A stretch of 64,000 bases of DNA from Caproiciproducens galactitolivorans (GTDB lineage Bacteria; Bacillota; Clostridia; Oscillospirales; Acutalibacteraceae). The DNA lies in assembly GCF_004768785.1 (NCBI RefSeq), contig NZ_SRMQ01000006.1:1-64000 (forward strand), read 5' to 3'. How positions within the stretch are numbered: the first letter of the stretch is position 1; the number at the start of each line of letters is the position of its first letter. A program made the position numbers and the translations under genes. The notes under the pieces were generated by a model. The model worked only from the letters and a program-made list of their open reading frames with translations, did not search any database and was not told where the DNA came from. Positions 40,199 to 49,103 of this stretch are shown one piece after another.

Positions 40199-42026
40199 AT
40201 TTGCTTACCCGATCGCGCAAGCTCTCTTCGCCGTAAACGGTGCCCTTTGCCCGGGGCTTCAGGATTGTTTCCAGACGGGCGGCCATGCGTTCTTTTGAAA
40301 GCGCGTCAATCAGCATTTTGTCAATGGTGTTTCCGCTTCCGCCGATCAGCCCGAACAGCATTTTGGCGGAGGCTTCCACGCCGGGATGCTCAAAAAAGCG
40401 GATCAGCAGCTTTTCGCCGTAAAAAATGAATTTCATCACCCGTAGGCAAGGTGTTTCGATAAAGGACAGGTACAGCTGTAGGACCGTACGGCCGTCCTCG
40501 TCGGTGTTAAGGCGTGCGGTTGCGCCCACGGTGTAAACATCGCCGTTCGAGGTAATGTCGCACCGGCGCGGCACGCCGTCCAGCCCGGCGATGATTACGT
40601 TTTTGTCGCTGCCGTCGTAAAGCGTTATCCGGCACAGGTTCGGTTCAAACGAGAAATACACCCGGATGATTCCGCCGGCAAAATTGTTGGTGACGCATTG
40701 TAAAATGAGGGGCATCAACGTCCCATGGCTGTTTCCCAGCCGATATTCCCGGTTGTTGATTCCCGCCGCGAGCAGGGGAATGGTTTCCGCCTTCCGGGGA
40801 AGAAAGCGAAGGAAAAACGCGGCGAAGCGGTTCGTTTTCTGTGGTTTCGGTGCGTTTTCCGGGACAGCATACAGGTTTTCCAGCCTGCTTTTCAACGAAC
40901 GCAGCGCCTTTATATCCTTCGGCAGGGGATGGTCATAGATTTCCTGTGCGCCATCCCCGAAATATTTCTTTATGATTTCACAGGAATCGTCGGCAAACAG
41001 ATTCTGGCTTCCGCCCGTCATGGCGACCACCATATCGTGCTGTGGCAGGACGGTCACGTACTGCCCGAAAACGCCGTTGTACTGGTACGCGTCCCTGACG
41101 CCGAATTTCCAAATTTGGTATCCGTAGCCGACGGGCGGTTTGCCCTCCCTTGGCGGCGTTTGCACTTTTGTGGATTCCTCCACCCACTCTTCGGGCACGA
41201 GCTGCTTCCACTCGCCGCCCACATTCCAGTACCCGCGCTGCAAATAAAGCTGGCCGAGCTTCGCCATATCCGCAATGTGCAGGTACAGCCCCCAGCCACC
41301 CTTTTCAATGCCCAGCGGGCAGGTTTCCCAGTACACATTTTCAATGCCCAGTGGTTCAAATAGGCGGGGAGTCAGGTATTCCACCAGCCCCATCCCCGTT
41401 TTTTTCCGTACGATGGCGCTGAGCAGATACGAATTCATACTGTTGTACTGGAACTGGGTGCCCGGCTCAAAAACGCAGTCGGACAGCAGGAAGGCCTTTA
41501 CCCAGTCTTTTTCCACAAAGGAACCCACTTCGTTGAATTTGATGCCGCTGGTCATATTTAAAAGGTGCCGAATGGTAATTGCGTTGATACGCGGGCTGCG
41601 CAGCAGAATTCCTTTTTCGGGGAAAAGGTCGATTACCTTTTCGTCAAGAGAAAGAAGCCCTTCGCCCTGCGCAATGCCCACCGCCATGCCGGTGACGCTT
41701 TTCGCAAGGGAAAACATCATATGCGGATAGCTTGTGGTATAGGGCTTAAAGCTGCCCTGCGCAATGACCTTGCCGTGCCGCATCAGCAGGACGCTGTGTA
41801 CCCGGATGTGGCCGCAGGAGGCAAGCTCCGTAAAGAAGCGCTCGATGTATCCGCTGGGGATCCCCTCGTCCTCCGGGGTGGAGGGAAGCAGGCCCTGATT
41901 CCCTGTTCTCGGCTCGTTCTTCTTCTTGCAGGGAAGAAAGGGATAGGGCGTGATACGCTGCATGTCGCCGCGCACAAACTTCGCGACAAGGTCGGCAGTT
42001 TTCATTTGGGACAGTATATCCATCAT
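40197..42026 (-). CDS. Serine beta-lactamase-like hydrolase (class C/DD-peptidase fold)
   Basis: 609 aa. The beta-lactamase domain (about residues 60-390) has the nucleophile motif SLAK, the YxN-type motif in QYNSMNSYLL and EPLGIENVYWE-type surroundings. About 200 further residues form a beta-rich C-terminal region with no family I recognise. There is no signal peptide, so it is probably a cytoplasmic esterase or peptidase rather than an antibiotic-resistance enzyme. ATG 42026 is 9 nt after GGAGGG; a TTG two codons upstream is too close to the site. Last gene of the iscS-to-hydrolase run. Confidence 0.8.
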   Translation of the reverse strand: MMDILSQMKTADLVAKFVRGDMQRITPYPFLPCKKKNEPRTGNQGLLPSTPEDEGIPSGYIERFFTELASCGHIRVHSVLLMRHGKVIAQGSFKPYTTSYPHMMFSLAKSVTGMAVGIAQGEGLLSLDEKVIDLFPEKGILLRSPRINAITIRHLLNMTSGIKFNEVGSFVEKDWVKAFLLSDCVFEPGTQFQYNSMNSYLLSAIVRKKTGMGLVEYLTPRLFEPLGIENVYWETCPLGIEKGGWGLYLHIADMAKLGQLYLQRGYWNVGGEWKQLVPEEWVEESTKVQTPPREGKPPVGYGYQIWKFGVRDAYQYNGVFGQYVTVLPQHDMVVAMTGGSQNLFADDSCEIIKKYFGDGAQEIYDHPLPKDIKALRSLKSRLENLYAVPENAPKPQKTNRFAAFFLRFLPRKAETIPLLAAGINNREYRLGNSHGTLMPLILQCVTNNFAGGIIRVYFSFEPNLCRITLYDGSDKNVIIAGLDGVPRRCDITSNGDVYTVGATARLNTDEDGRTVLQLYLSFIETPCLRVMKFIFYGEKLLIRFFEHPGVEASAKMLFGLIGGSGNTIDKMLIDALSKERMAARLETILKPRAKGTVYGEESLRDRVSK

Positions 42027-42045
42027 TGGCAACAGCCCTCCAATG

Positions 42046-42531
42046 TTAGGCTTGATTCATCGAATTCTCCAGCCGGACGGCAAACGGCTCGCGGTCTTTT
42101 TTCGGCGGGGGAGCGGTCAGGCCGAATTTCAAAGTAAGCCGTTCGAACGAGTCGGGCAGCATTTTAAGGATTTCCTCGGGAAGATCGGGCAGCACGGCAA
42201 TGGCCTGATCGATGCTTTCGATCAGGTATCCGGTTTTCTCAATACCGTGAAGGCGCAAAACACCCTTTGGCTCGCCGTTTTTGTCGAGCGGGATGCGAAG
42301 CGTATGGAAAAGAAGCGGTGCGCAGTCGGGCCGGTAGCCGGGCGTGCTGCTTACGGTAAGGACAAACGGAACCGCATGCAGAAGCTTTGCCATGCAAGAA
42401 TTCAAATCTTCTTTTCGGATACATATTTTTGTTTCCGCTATGGTTATGCCGTAAGGGGAAAGTGTTTTTTGGATTTGCTCTTTACAGTGCATGGTTTTGT
42501 GTGCCTGATAATACAGGATACCGGCGTTCAT
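42046..42531 (-). CDS. Uncharacterised protein, possibly a degenerate CinA/MoCF-like domain
   Basis: 161 aa, no membrane segment. The stretch KTGYLIESIDQAIAVLPDLP followed by EEILKML resembles the segment of the CinA N-terminal domain encoded two genes upstream (KTDSGKIVVMLPGPPSELIP, then ML). It lacks the GGLGPTGDD motif of true MoCF domains. This likeness is by eye only. ATG 42531 follows GGGGGGATGG. It is spaced 19 bp from the sortase gene and 19 bp from the hydrolase gene, so it is in the same operon. Confidence 0.6.
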   Translation of the reverse strand: MNAGILYYQAHKTMHCKEQIQKTLSPYGITIAETKICIRKEDLNSCMAKLLHAVPFVLTVSSTPGYRPDCAPLLFHTLRIPLDKNGEPKGVLRLHGIEKTGYLIESIDQAIAVLPDLPEEILKMLPDSFERLTLKFGLTAPPPKKDREPFAVRLENSMNQA

Positions 42532-42550
42532 GTTCCATCCCCCCAGGTAA

Positions 42551-43513
42551 TCAGCTTTTTCGAACGGCCTGTTCGTAGGTGTCAGGCCAAACCGGCTTTT
42601 TTTCGCCATTCTTTTTGTACCAGCAGTCCGGATAGACTACTTTTTTATTGTAGGATGCCTTCGGAACGTCCACCGATTCGCTTTCTCCGGCGCGAACTTT
42701 CCGCGCGACCACAACCTCGCGGAAATCATCGAATTCATAGGAACATGTGGACAGTAAAAGGATGCTGTCGTTTTTGTTCACGCTCACATCCGTATTGTAA
42801 ATCGAACGAATCCTCATTTGGTAAACGAAGTTTAAAAAATCGCTGTCACTTTTAAAGTTGGTTTTCAGGTAATTGAACGGAACCCCCTGCTCCGGCAGGG
42901 TATTTGCAAGGAAAACCCCGATGACCTTCCACTGCGCCTTGGCTTCGGCGGTGTCGAAGGTAAACACCGGCGTGCTTTTGTAAAAATCAAGGGACTTGTA
43001 TTTTTCAAGCTGCGTAAACATACGCCCCGAATGGAGGGAATGTCCGTACAGCAGGACGCTGCGCGATTTTCCCTGTTCCACGGAACAGCGGGCGTCAACA
43101 TAAATACTGCCATAGGAAGCATACCGGTTCCGGTAATCATGCGTCAAATAATAATCCGGGTCTTTTTTGTCCGCCTGTAAAACCGGAAGGTCGATATTCG
43201 TATTTGGGACTTTAATCCAGCCCACAATGGCGGGGTTGACCTTCCGCAGCTCTTCAAATGTCAGTTTATGTACCTGTTCGCTGTTTTGTGCCGGGGAACC
43301 GGAGGGGGAAGGCTGCGGGTTATGATAGTATATTTTTTGGATTTCCTGTTGTTCCCTGTCCATCATCGCCGGCTGTACAAAAAGCTTCCAGGCAAGGAAA
43401 AGGACGCAAATCACAAATACGCTGCCGGCGAGGATACAAACAATTTTGTTCAGGAGAAGTTTGTTTCCGCCCTTCTTCCGGTTCGCGCGGTTTTCTTCGT
43501 TCTGCGGGTTCAT
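42551..43513 (-). CDS. Class B-like sortase
   Basis: 320 aa. N-terminal cytoplasmic basic region, one membrane segment (IVCILAGSVFVICVLFLAW), a Ser/Pro linker, then the sortase barrel with catalytic His in LLYGHSLHSG, Cys in LLLSTCSYEF and a following Arg (VVVARKVR). It cleaves sorting signals and links proteins to the cell wall or each other. Start ATG 43513 lies after GGGGGC; the longer frame runs into cinA. No protein with an obvious C-terminal sorting signal is encoded in the window. Confidence 0.87.
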   Translation of the reverse strand: MNPQNEENRANRKKGGNKLLLNKIVCILAGSVFVICVLFLAWKLFVQPAMMDREQQEIQKIYYHNPQPSPSGSPAQNSEQVHKLTFEELRKVNPAIVGWIKVPNTNIDLPVLQADKKDPDYYLTHDYRNRYASYGSIYVDARCSVEQGKSRSVLLYGHSLHSGRMFTQLEKYKSLDFYKSTPVFTFDTAEAKAQWKVIGVFLANTLPEQGVPFNYLKTNFKSDSDFLNFVYQMRIRSIYNTDVSVNKNDSILLLSTCSYEFDDFREVVVARKVRAGESESVDVPKASYNKKVVYPDCWYKKNGEKKPVWPDTYEQAVRKS

Positions 43514-43539
43514 GTGCCTTGCCCCCTTTCCAATTTCTA

Positions 43540-44814
43540 TTATTTTTTCAGCGTATAGGCGGCTTGTTCCAGCCCGCCCAGCCCGTTCAGGCGGCGGCGC
43601 ACCATGTCGAGCGCGTTGGAAGCGGCAAGCGTGCGGATATAGCAGCGGCCCTTCGCTGTGCCGGTGCCCGGCATCTTGCGCACCCAAGTGTGTTCCTTGT
43701 CGCTCAGCGCAACATAGACCAGCCCCACGGGCTTTTCCGCCGTGCCGCCGCCCGGTCCGGCAATGCCGGTAATCGCCACGCCGAAGTCGCTGCCGGATTT
43801 TTTTCGCACGCCCTCCGCCATGGCGCGGGCGGTTTGCTCGCTGACCGCGCCGTACTGCTTCAACGTTTCCTCCGGAACGTCCAGAAGCAGGGTCTTAATA
43901 TCATTCGCGTAAGTGACCACGCCCATGTGGAATACTTCGCTGGCGCCGGGATTGTCGGTAATTCGCTTAGACAAAAGCCCGCCGGTGCAGGACTCCGCGG
44001 TTGCAAGCGTCAGGCGCTGCTTTTTCAGTTCCTGAACAACGGCTTCTTCCAGGCTTTCCACGTCAATGCCGTAGATATAATCGCCAAGGCGCTTTTTCAG
44101 CTCCTCCACGACCGGCTCACACAGCGCGGCGGCACGTGTTTCATCTTCCGCGCGCGCAGTAACGCGCACAAACATTTCCCCGTCCTTGGCATAGGTTGCC
44201 GCGGTGGGGTTGGCACCGTCGGTCAGGTCGGGAATCAGTTCGGCGACATAGCCTTCGCCCAGCCCGAAAACGCGTACGATTCTTGAGACAATGACCGCGT
44301 TGGAGTCCTTCATGAGGTATGGAACCGCGTAATTTTTGAGCATCGGGATCAGCTCCGAAGGCGGTCCCGGAAGCATGACGACGATTTTTCCGCTGTCGGT
44401 TTTAAATCCGCAGCCGGGCGCGGTTCCCCAGTCGTTGGGGAATACCGTGCAGCCCTCCGGCAGATATGCCTGCTTTTTCTGGGATTCGCCGACCACCCGT
44501 CCTTTGAAATACTCGATGATGCGGTCCATGCTTTCCTGGTGCAGGACAAGCGGTTTCCCTGCCGACTTGGCGATGGTTTCCTTTGTAAGGTCGTCGCCGG
44601 TGGGACCGAGACCGCCCGTCGTGATCACAATGTCGCTCCGCCTGTACGCGTTTTCCAGCGCTTCCTTCAGACGGTCGATATTGTCGCCCACGGTGCTTGC
44701 AAACAGCAGGTTGACGCCGATAGCCGAAAGCTCGCGCGCCACGTAGGACGCGTCGGTGTTTATGGTATGGCCGAGCAGAAGCTCGGTGCCGACGGATATA
44801 ATTTCAGCGTTCAT
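43540..44814 (-). CDS. cinA: CinA family nicotinamide-nucleotide amidohydrolase / competence-damage protein
   Basis: 424 aa. N-terminal MoCF-like domain with GGLGPTGDDLTKETIA and a C-terminal PncC domain with ATAESCTGGLLSKRITD and ITGIAGPGGGT. Family roles are NMN deamidation and ADP-ribose pyrophosphatase activity in pyridine nucleotide recycling. ATG 44814 follows GGAGGAATTT and lies inside the thiI end (11-bp overlap), so the two are coupled. Confidence 0.93.
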   Translation of the reverse strand: MNAEIISVGTELLLGHTINTDASYVARELSAIGVNLLFASTVGDNIDRLKEALENAYRRSDIVITTGGLGPTGDDLTKETIAKSAGKPLVLHQESMDRIIEYFKGRVVGESQKKQAYLPEGCTVFPNDWGTAPGCGFKTDSGKIVVMLPGPPSELIPMLKNYAVPYLMKDSNAVIVSRIVRVFGLGEGYVAELIPDLTDGANPTAATYAKDGEMFVRVTARAEDETRAAALCEPVVEELKKRLGDYIYGIDVESLEEAVVQELKKQRLTLATAESCTGGLLSKRITDNPGASEVFHMGVVTYANDIKTLLLDVPEETLKQYGAVSEQTARAMAEGVRKKSGSDFGVAITGIAGPGGGTAEKPVGLVYVALSDKEHTWVRKMPGTGTAKGRCYIRTLAASNALDMVRRRLNGLGGLEQAAYTLKK

Positions 44815-46000
44815 AAATTCCTCCGTTCCTGTGTGGCGCAATTTGCAATTTTCGAACATTACGCACACAATCGTAAATCAGTTTTTCACAGTCGAGTGCC
44901 TGTTCGGCCGTAAGGATATCCCCAATTTCGGGGCGCGTGCGCGGATGCTTCGGCGTAAATACGGTACAGCAGTCCTCGAACGGCTGAATAGAGATGTCAA
45001 AGGTTTGGATTTTGCGCGCGATTTCGATGATTTCCAGCTTGTCCATGCCGATCAGCGGGCGGAATACCGGCATTTTGGCGGCCTCGTCGGTACAGGCGAT
45101 GGCCTGAATCGTCTGGCTAGCCACCTGCCCAAGGCTTTCGCCCGTTATCAGCGCGGAGCAGGCTTCCTGGCGGGCAATTTCTTCGCTCACGCGCATCATG
45201 AAGCGGCGCATAATAATGGTAAACAGTTCTTCGGGGCATTTCGCCATGATTTCTTCCTGCACCTTGGCAAAGGGTACGATGAACAGGTTCATCCGCCCGG
45301 CGTATTCGCTTACCCTTGTGAGCAGGTCGATCACCTTTTGCTCGGCGCGCTCGCTGGTGTAGGGTGGGCTGGCAAAATGGACGGCGGTCAGTTCCAGGCC
45401 GCGCTTTGCCATCATCCACGCGGCAACCGGGCTGTCGATGCCGCCGCTGATCAGGATGGCGGCGTTTCCTCCGGTACCGACCGGGATCCCGCCGGCGCCC
45501 TTGAGCGGCTGGCCGTGAACATATGCGCCGAAATCCCGGATTTCCACGCGGACGATAAGGTCAGGCTGATGTACATCTACGCAAAGATGCGGGTATTTCT
45601 TCAGTAAGTATCCGCCGACTTCGGAAGAGATTTCCGGCGATTTCAGGGGGAAATGCTTATCGGAGCGCTTGCTTTCCACCTTGAAGCTTTTCGCCGCAAG
45701 CAAATCGGATTTTAAATATTCCCCGGCGGCTTCCAGTATGGCGGGCATCTCCTTTTTTACAACGCAGGCGCGTGAAAAGGCAACGATACCGAATACCTTT
45801 GCGATTCTTTCCACAGCGGCGTCCAGATCTGCGCCTTTGCTGGGGGTAACATAAACGGTGGACTGGGCGGCTTTTATATCGAATTCGCCCAGCCGGTTCA
45901 ATCGGCGGCGGATATTGCGCAGAAGGGCGGCTTCAAACGTATTCCGGTTCAGCCCCTTCAGTACCATTTCGCCGAGTTTTATTAATATAACTTCATCCAT
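44804..46000 (-). CDS. thiI: tRNA 4-thiouridine sulfurtransferase
   Basis: 398 aa. N-terminal ferredoxin-like and THUMP domains, then a PP-loop ATPase with SGGIDSPVAAWMM. It lacks the C-terminal rhodanese domain of E. coli ThiI, as is usual in Firmicutes, where sulfur is passed directly from a dedicated cysteine desulfurase. That enzyme is probably the upstream neighbour, 11 bp away. It makes s4U8 in tRNA and may feed thiamine synthesis. Confidence 0.93.
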   Translation of the reverse strand: MDEVILIKLGEMVLKGLNRNTFEAALLRNIRRRLNRLGEFDIKAAQSTVYVTPSKGADLDAAVERIAKVFGIVAFSRACVVKKEMPAILEAAGEYLKSDLLAAKSFKVESKRSDKHFPLKSPEISSEVGGYLLKKYPHLCVDVHQPDLIVRVEIRDFGAYVHGQPLKGAGGIPVGTGGNAAILISGGIDSPVAAWMMAKRGLELTAVHFASPPYTSERAEQKVIDLLTRVSEYAGRMNLFIVPFAKVQEEIMAKCPEELFTIIMRRFMMRVSEEIARQEACSALITGESLGQVASQTIQAIACTDEAAKMPVFRPLIGMDKLEIIEIARKIQTFDISIQPFEDCCTVFTPKHPRTRPEIGDILTAEQALDCEKLIYDCVRNVRKLQIAPHRNGGIYER

Positions 46001-46011
46001 TGAAACGTCTC

Positions 46012-47151
46012 CTAAATCGGTTTTGTGGTCAGGGTGGCCAGACCTTCTTTTACCGCGTCGACCAGCCCGTCAATATCTTGTTCGGTGTTATAGCGGGAAA
46101 AGCTGATTCGCAGCGCGGAAGCAATCCGGCTTTTCGGCAGCCCCATCGCGGTTAAAATCCGGCTTTCCTTTCCCTTGGAGCAGGCGGAACCCGAGGATAC
46201 ATAAATTCCCTTGTTCGAGAGGAAATGCAGCATGGTTTCCGCGCGGACATTACCGGCGGAAAAATTAACAATATAAGGGCATGCGTCCTGCGGCGAATTC
46301 AGCGTAACGTCGTCGACTTCGCTCAGGCGTTTCCGGCAGTATGCGCTGAGCTTCTCCATGGCTGCATATTGCTCCGCAGTATCCGGCAGCGCTTTTACCG
46401 CCGCGCCAAAGCCCGCGATCAGCGGCATAGCTTCCGTTCCGGGGCGGATGTCCTTTTCCTGCCCGCCGCCGAAAGCCCGGGGCTCAATGCGGACACCCTT
46501 TCGGAGAAAGAGCGCGCCCACGCCCTTCGGTCCGTGAATTTTGTGCGCGCTGATGCTCAGAAGGTCAATTTTCAGTTTTTTTGGCTTTACTGGAATTTTT
46601 CCGAAGGCTTGTACCGCATCCGCGTGGAAAAGCGCGGGTGCTTTCGCCGCCGCAATGGCTTGGGGAACGGCTTCCAGAGGAAGTATCGTTCCGACTTCGT
46701 TGTTCACATACATCATGCTAACTAGAATGGTGCTCGGCGTTACGGCCTTGAAAACCTGTTCCGGGCGGATTCGCCCTTCCTTATCCGGCTCCAGATACGT
46801 GACGGAATAGCCTTCCTTTTCCAGTTGCTTCATCGTGTTCATGATCGAGGAATGCTCAATCGCGGTCGTAACAATATGGCTGCCGCGCCGCCTTAGCGCG
46901 TGGGCCGCCCCGAAAAGGGCCAAATTGTTGCTTTCCGTCCCGCCGGACGTAAAATAGATTTCTTCGGGCAATACGCCAAGCATCCCGGCGACGGCCTCCC
47001 TTGCCGCGGTCAGCTCCCGTTCCGCCTGAAAGCCCTTCGTATGCAGGCTTGACGGGTTGCCATAGTTTTCCGTCATGACCTCCATTGCCTTAGCGGCCGC
47101 CTCGCGGCAGACTTGTGTAGTGGCCGAATTATCCAAATATATTTCACCCAA
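46012..47151 (-). CDS. Cysteine desulfurase (NifS/IscS family)
   Basis: 379 aa class V PLP enzyme. N-terminus YLDNSATT, substrate region TSGGTESNNLALFG, PLP lysine in SAHKIHGPKG and the active cysteine loop SSGSACSKGKES. It removes sulfur from cysteine. Pairing with thiI suggests it supplies sulfur for tRNA thiolation, like NifZ of Bacillus. It starts at TTG 47149-47151, 9 nt after GGAGGG. First gene of the minus-strand run and divergent from a Fur-family gene. Confidence 0.92.
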   Translation of the reverse strand: MGEIYLDNSATTQVCREAAAKAMEVMTENYGNPSSLHTKGFQAERELTAAREAVAGMLGVLPEEIYFTSGGTESNNLALFGAAHALRRRGSHIVTTAIEHSSIMNTMKQLEKEGYSVTYLEPDKEGRIRPEQVFKAVTPSTILVSMMYVNNEVGTILPLEAVPQAIAAAKAPALFHADAVQAFGKIPVKPKKLKIDLLSISAHKIHGPKGVGALFLRKGVRIEPRAFGGGQEKDIRPGTEAMPLIAGFGAAVKALPDTAEQYAAMEKLSAYCRKRLSEVDDVTLNSPQDACPYIVNFSAGNVRAETMLHFLSNKGIYVSSGSACSKGKESRILTAMGLPKSRIASALRISFSRYNTEQDIDGLVDAVKEGLATLTTKPI

Positions 47152-47188
47152 TTGGGATATCCCTCCAAATTGTTTTTGATATTACCAT

Positions 47189-47217
47189 ATTATACACCAA
47201 GCAATGCCTTTGAGCAA
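47189..47217 (-). promoter_or_regulatory. Promoter of the cysteine desulfurase operon
   Basis: On the minus strand TTGCTC (47212-47217), 17 bp, TATAAT (47189-47194). About 40 nt precede the TTG start. Confidence 0.7.
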
Positions 47218-47235
47218 CGAAAACGGAGAAGCGCA

Positions 47236-47263
47236 TTGCATTTTCGTCTGAATGTATTATAAT
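47236..47263 (+). promoter_or_regulatory. Promoter of the Fur-family gene
   Basis: TTGCAT (47236-47241), 16 bp, TATAAT (47258-47263). It is divergent from the desulfurase promoter, only 19 bp away. Confidence 0.65.
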
Positions 47264-47319
47264 AAAATGGCAGGAAAACTATGCATGCGCAAGAGTATTT
47301 CGTCAAAGGAGGCGGCGGA

Positions 47320-47727
47320 TTGGCATTAAAGAATACGAAGCAGCGCTGCGCGGTTATGCGGGTTTTAAAAGACAGCAGCGACCCCGTAAGCGCGGAAGAT
47401 ATTTTTGCGGCGCTAAAAGACGAATACCCGAGTCTGGCTCTTTCCACCGTTTACCGCAATCTGGAACGCTTCGCGGCGGACGCGTTGATTGAAAAGGAAG
47501 TCTGGAGCGACGGCGTGGTCCGGTATTCCATTGCCCAGGAGCACCACGGGCATTATCTGATCTGTACCGGATGCAGCGCGAAAATCAAGATCGAGGAATG
47601 CCCGCTTACAGGCATTGAACAGGGCCTTGCGCGCGACACCGGCTATGAAATTGAGGGCCATACGTTAGCGATTTACGGCAAATGCCCGAAGTGTGCGAAA
47701 AAAAGAAAACCGCTGAAAGAAAAATAG
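47320..47727 (+). CDS. Fur-family metal- or peroxide-responsive regulator
   Basis: 135 aa. Winged helix with KNTKQRCAVMRVLKD and the family motif LALSTVYRNLERFA, then the dimer domain with HHGHYLICTGC and a second CPKC pair forming the structural zinc site. The member (Fur, Zur or PerR) is not clear. It starts at TTG 47320, 7 nt after AAAGGAGG; the upstream in-frame ATG 47281 lacks a site. Confidence 0.85.
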   Translation: MALKNTKQRCAVMRVLKDSSDPVSAEDIFAALKDEYPSLALSTVYRNLERFAADALIEKEVWSDGVVRYSIAQEHHGHYLICTGCSAKIKIEECPLTGIEQGLARDTGYEIEGHTLAIYGKCPKCAKKRKPLKEK

Positions 47728-47743
47728 AAGATCATAAGAATAC

Positions 47744-47779
47744 AAAAAGAACCATGGATTTTTCCACGGTTCTTTTTAT
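47744..47779 (+). terminator. Terminator of the Fur-family gene
   Basis: AAAGAACCATGG pairs with CCACGGTTCTTT (one mismatch) across a 6-nt loop and ends in a T-run. Confidence 0.75.
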
Positions 47780-47796
47780 TTTCCAAAATTTTAGGG

Positions 47797-47829
47797 ATAT
47801 TGTGTTGCAAAATCCTTTGTTTGTTGTCT
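47797..47829 (+). repeat. 33-bp direct repeat, left copy
   Basis: Identical to 49383-49415 over 33 bp, beginning ATATTGTGTTGCAAAATC. The similarity continues imperfectly for about 20 bp beyond, including TATAAT and AAATCAAA. The two copies bound the small AT-richer island. Confidence 0.9.
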
Positions 47830-47942
47830 TTATAATATGAAATCAAAAAATGGTTCCATTTATGGGAAGGGGTGATTCCGATGTGCATTTAAGCATAGGA
47901 ACATTTGTGTGATACATAAACGAAATAAAAGGAGTGTAAAAA

Positions 47943-48594
47943 ATGAGGAATTGTACGAAAAAAATTAATTAGTTTTGTTTTGGTAGCGACGATGTCTTTG
48001 GCAATTTCTGTTACGGCGTTTGCGGTAGAGAAGGATACTACATCCCAGCCGAAAAACGAAGTTGTTCTACAACGGAGGAACGGTACTGTGAAGATTGATC
48101 TACCTACTAATATATCCAAGGTGGAACTTGACAAACTGAAGAGAAATATTCTCAAGTATGGCAATCAGGTTCTTTCTCAGGAAGAAGTGGATCGTATCAA
48201 CGCGGAAGGAGCCGCTCGGGATGGTCTGGTGTATGGGCCGTGGTTCGGTGGCACCGATAAGTATTATGCAATGTCTTTGGATGAAACGGTTACCTTTTTT
48301 GCTGCCGTGGGCGCAGTTGTAACTCCATTCCTTGATTGGGCAGAAGTAATTTCAGTTACTGCAACAGACGTGACTAGTGGAATTTGCTCAGCAGTTGGTT
48401 TGCATTACGCGATACCTAGTTCTGTTTCTCAGGGACAGTGGGTAAAAGCCAATATGGCAAAAAAGTACCGCGAGGTAAAGTATAGCGACGGTACTTTCGC
48501 TTATTTCCAGACAGGCTTCTTTGCAAATAACCTTAATGTTGCAAAGAAATCCTATGGTTCGCCCGTTACGATTTTTAGTGGACAGTTGGATTGA
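47943..48594 (+). pseudogene. Secreted protein gene broken (or switched) by a frameshift in an A7 tract
   Basis: ATG 47943 sits behind AAAGGAGTG but its frame stops at 47970-47972 after nine codons. One base fewer in the A7 run (47958-47964) would join it to the main frame. That would give a classic signal peptide (KKLISFVLVATMSLAISVTA-FA) and a mature protein of about 190 aa ending FSGQLD. The main frame alone starts only at a TTG inside the signal peptide (47980) without a ribosome site. The mature part has no family I recognise; its second half has a hydrophobic stretch (TFFAAVGAVVTPFLDW). It may be a true pseudogene, phase-variable, or an assembly error. Confidence 0.7.
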
Positions 48595-48602
48595 TTTATA
48601 TT

Positions 48603-49016
48603 ATGAACTATATAGAAAAAACGTATAACCGGTTCGTGCACTTTTTATTTCCGTTAATAGATCGCCTTTACCCGTTCATATCTTTGGTTTTGATTGTGGC
48701 TGCCTTCTCAATTTCCGGAAACTACTGGCAAATCAGAATTGTTTTTCTTTGGTTCTGGTTTGTAAATAGTGAAATTAATCGGGTGGGCGCCATGGAACGC
48801 GACAATCTTCCCATACAACCGGAAAACAGCCCTTTTTATCACATTTATCGGTTTATTGATCGGATTTTTTTCCTCTTCCTGCTCATTTTCCTGGTCATCC
48901 TGCTGATTCCGGAACTGCTGTGGCTTAAGAGTGTATTTTGGGGGGTGTTCATCATAGCTGTGCTGCTTCGCACGATTGGGGATCGGAAATACCGTCCAAA
49001 AAGGCCGGAAGAATAA
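48603..49016 (+). CDS. Small membrane protein of unknown function
   Basis: 137 aa with three or four hydrophobic segments (FISLVLIVAAFSIS, IRIVFLWFWFV, IFFLFLLIFLVILLIPELLW, SVFWGVFIIAVLL) and a basic C-terminus RKYRPKRPEE. ATG 48603 lies 8 bp after the stop of the secreted-protein gene with only a weak site, so translation may depend on the upstream gene. A secreted protein followed by a small membrane protein recalls bacteriocin/immunity pairs, but nothing in the sequence proves this. Confidence 0.6.
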   Translation: MNYIEKTYNRFVHFLFPLIDRLYPFISLVLIVAAFSISGNYWQIRIVFLWFWFVNSEINRVGAMERDNLPIQPENSPFYHIYRFIDRIFFLFLLIFLVILLIPELLWLKSVFWGVFIIAVLLRTIGDRKYRPKRPEE

Positions 49017-49036
49017 TTGCCTGCTTATCACACAAA

Positions 49037-49062
49037 ACAGCCGCCGATCTCTCGGCGGCTGT
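49037..49062. other. Perfect hairpin after the small membrane protein gene
   Basis: ACAGCCGCCGA (49037-49047) pairs with TCGGCGGCTGT (49052-49062) across TCTC. No T-run follows, so it is a doubtful terminator. Confidence 0.6.
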
Positions 49063-49103
49063 AGATTGTAAAGTTTATTTCAAGAGGGAAATCAAATATG
49101 TGA

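Noticed and set aside
47980-48594. Intact gene starting at TTG 47980
   Set aside because: That start lies inside the hydrophobic core of the signal peptide and has no ribosome site, while a good site and ATG exist 37 bp upstream in another frame.
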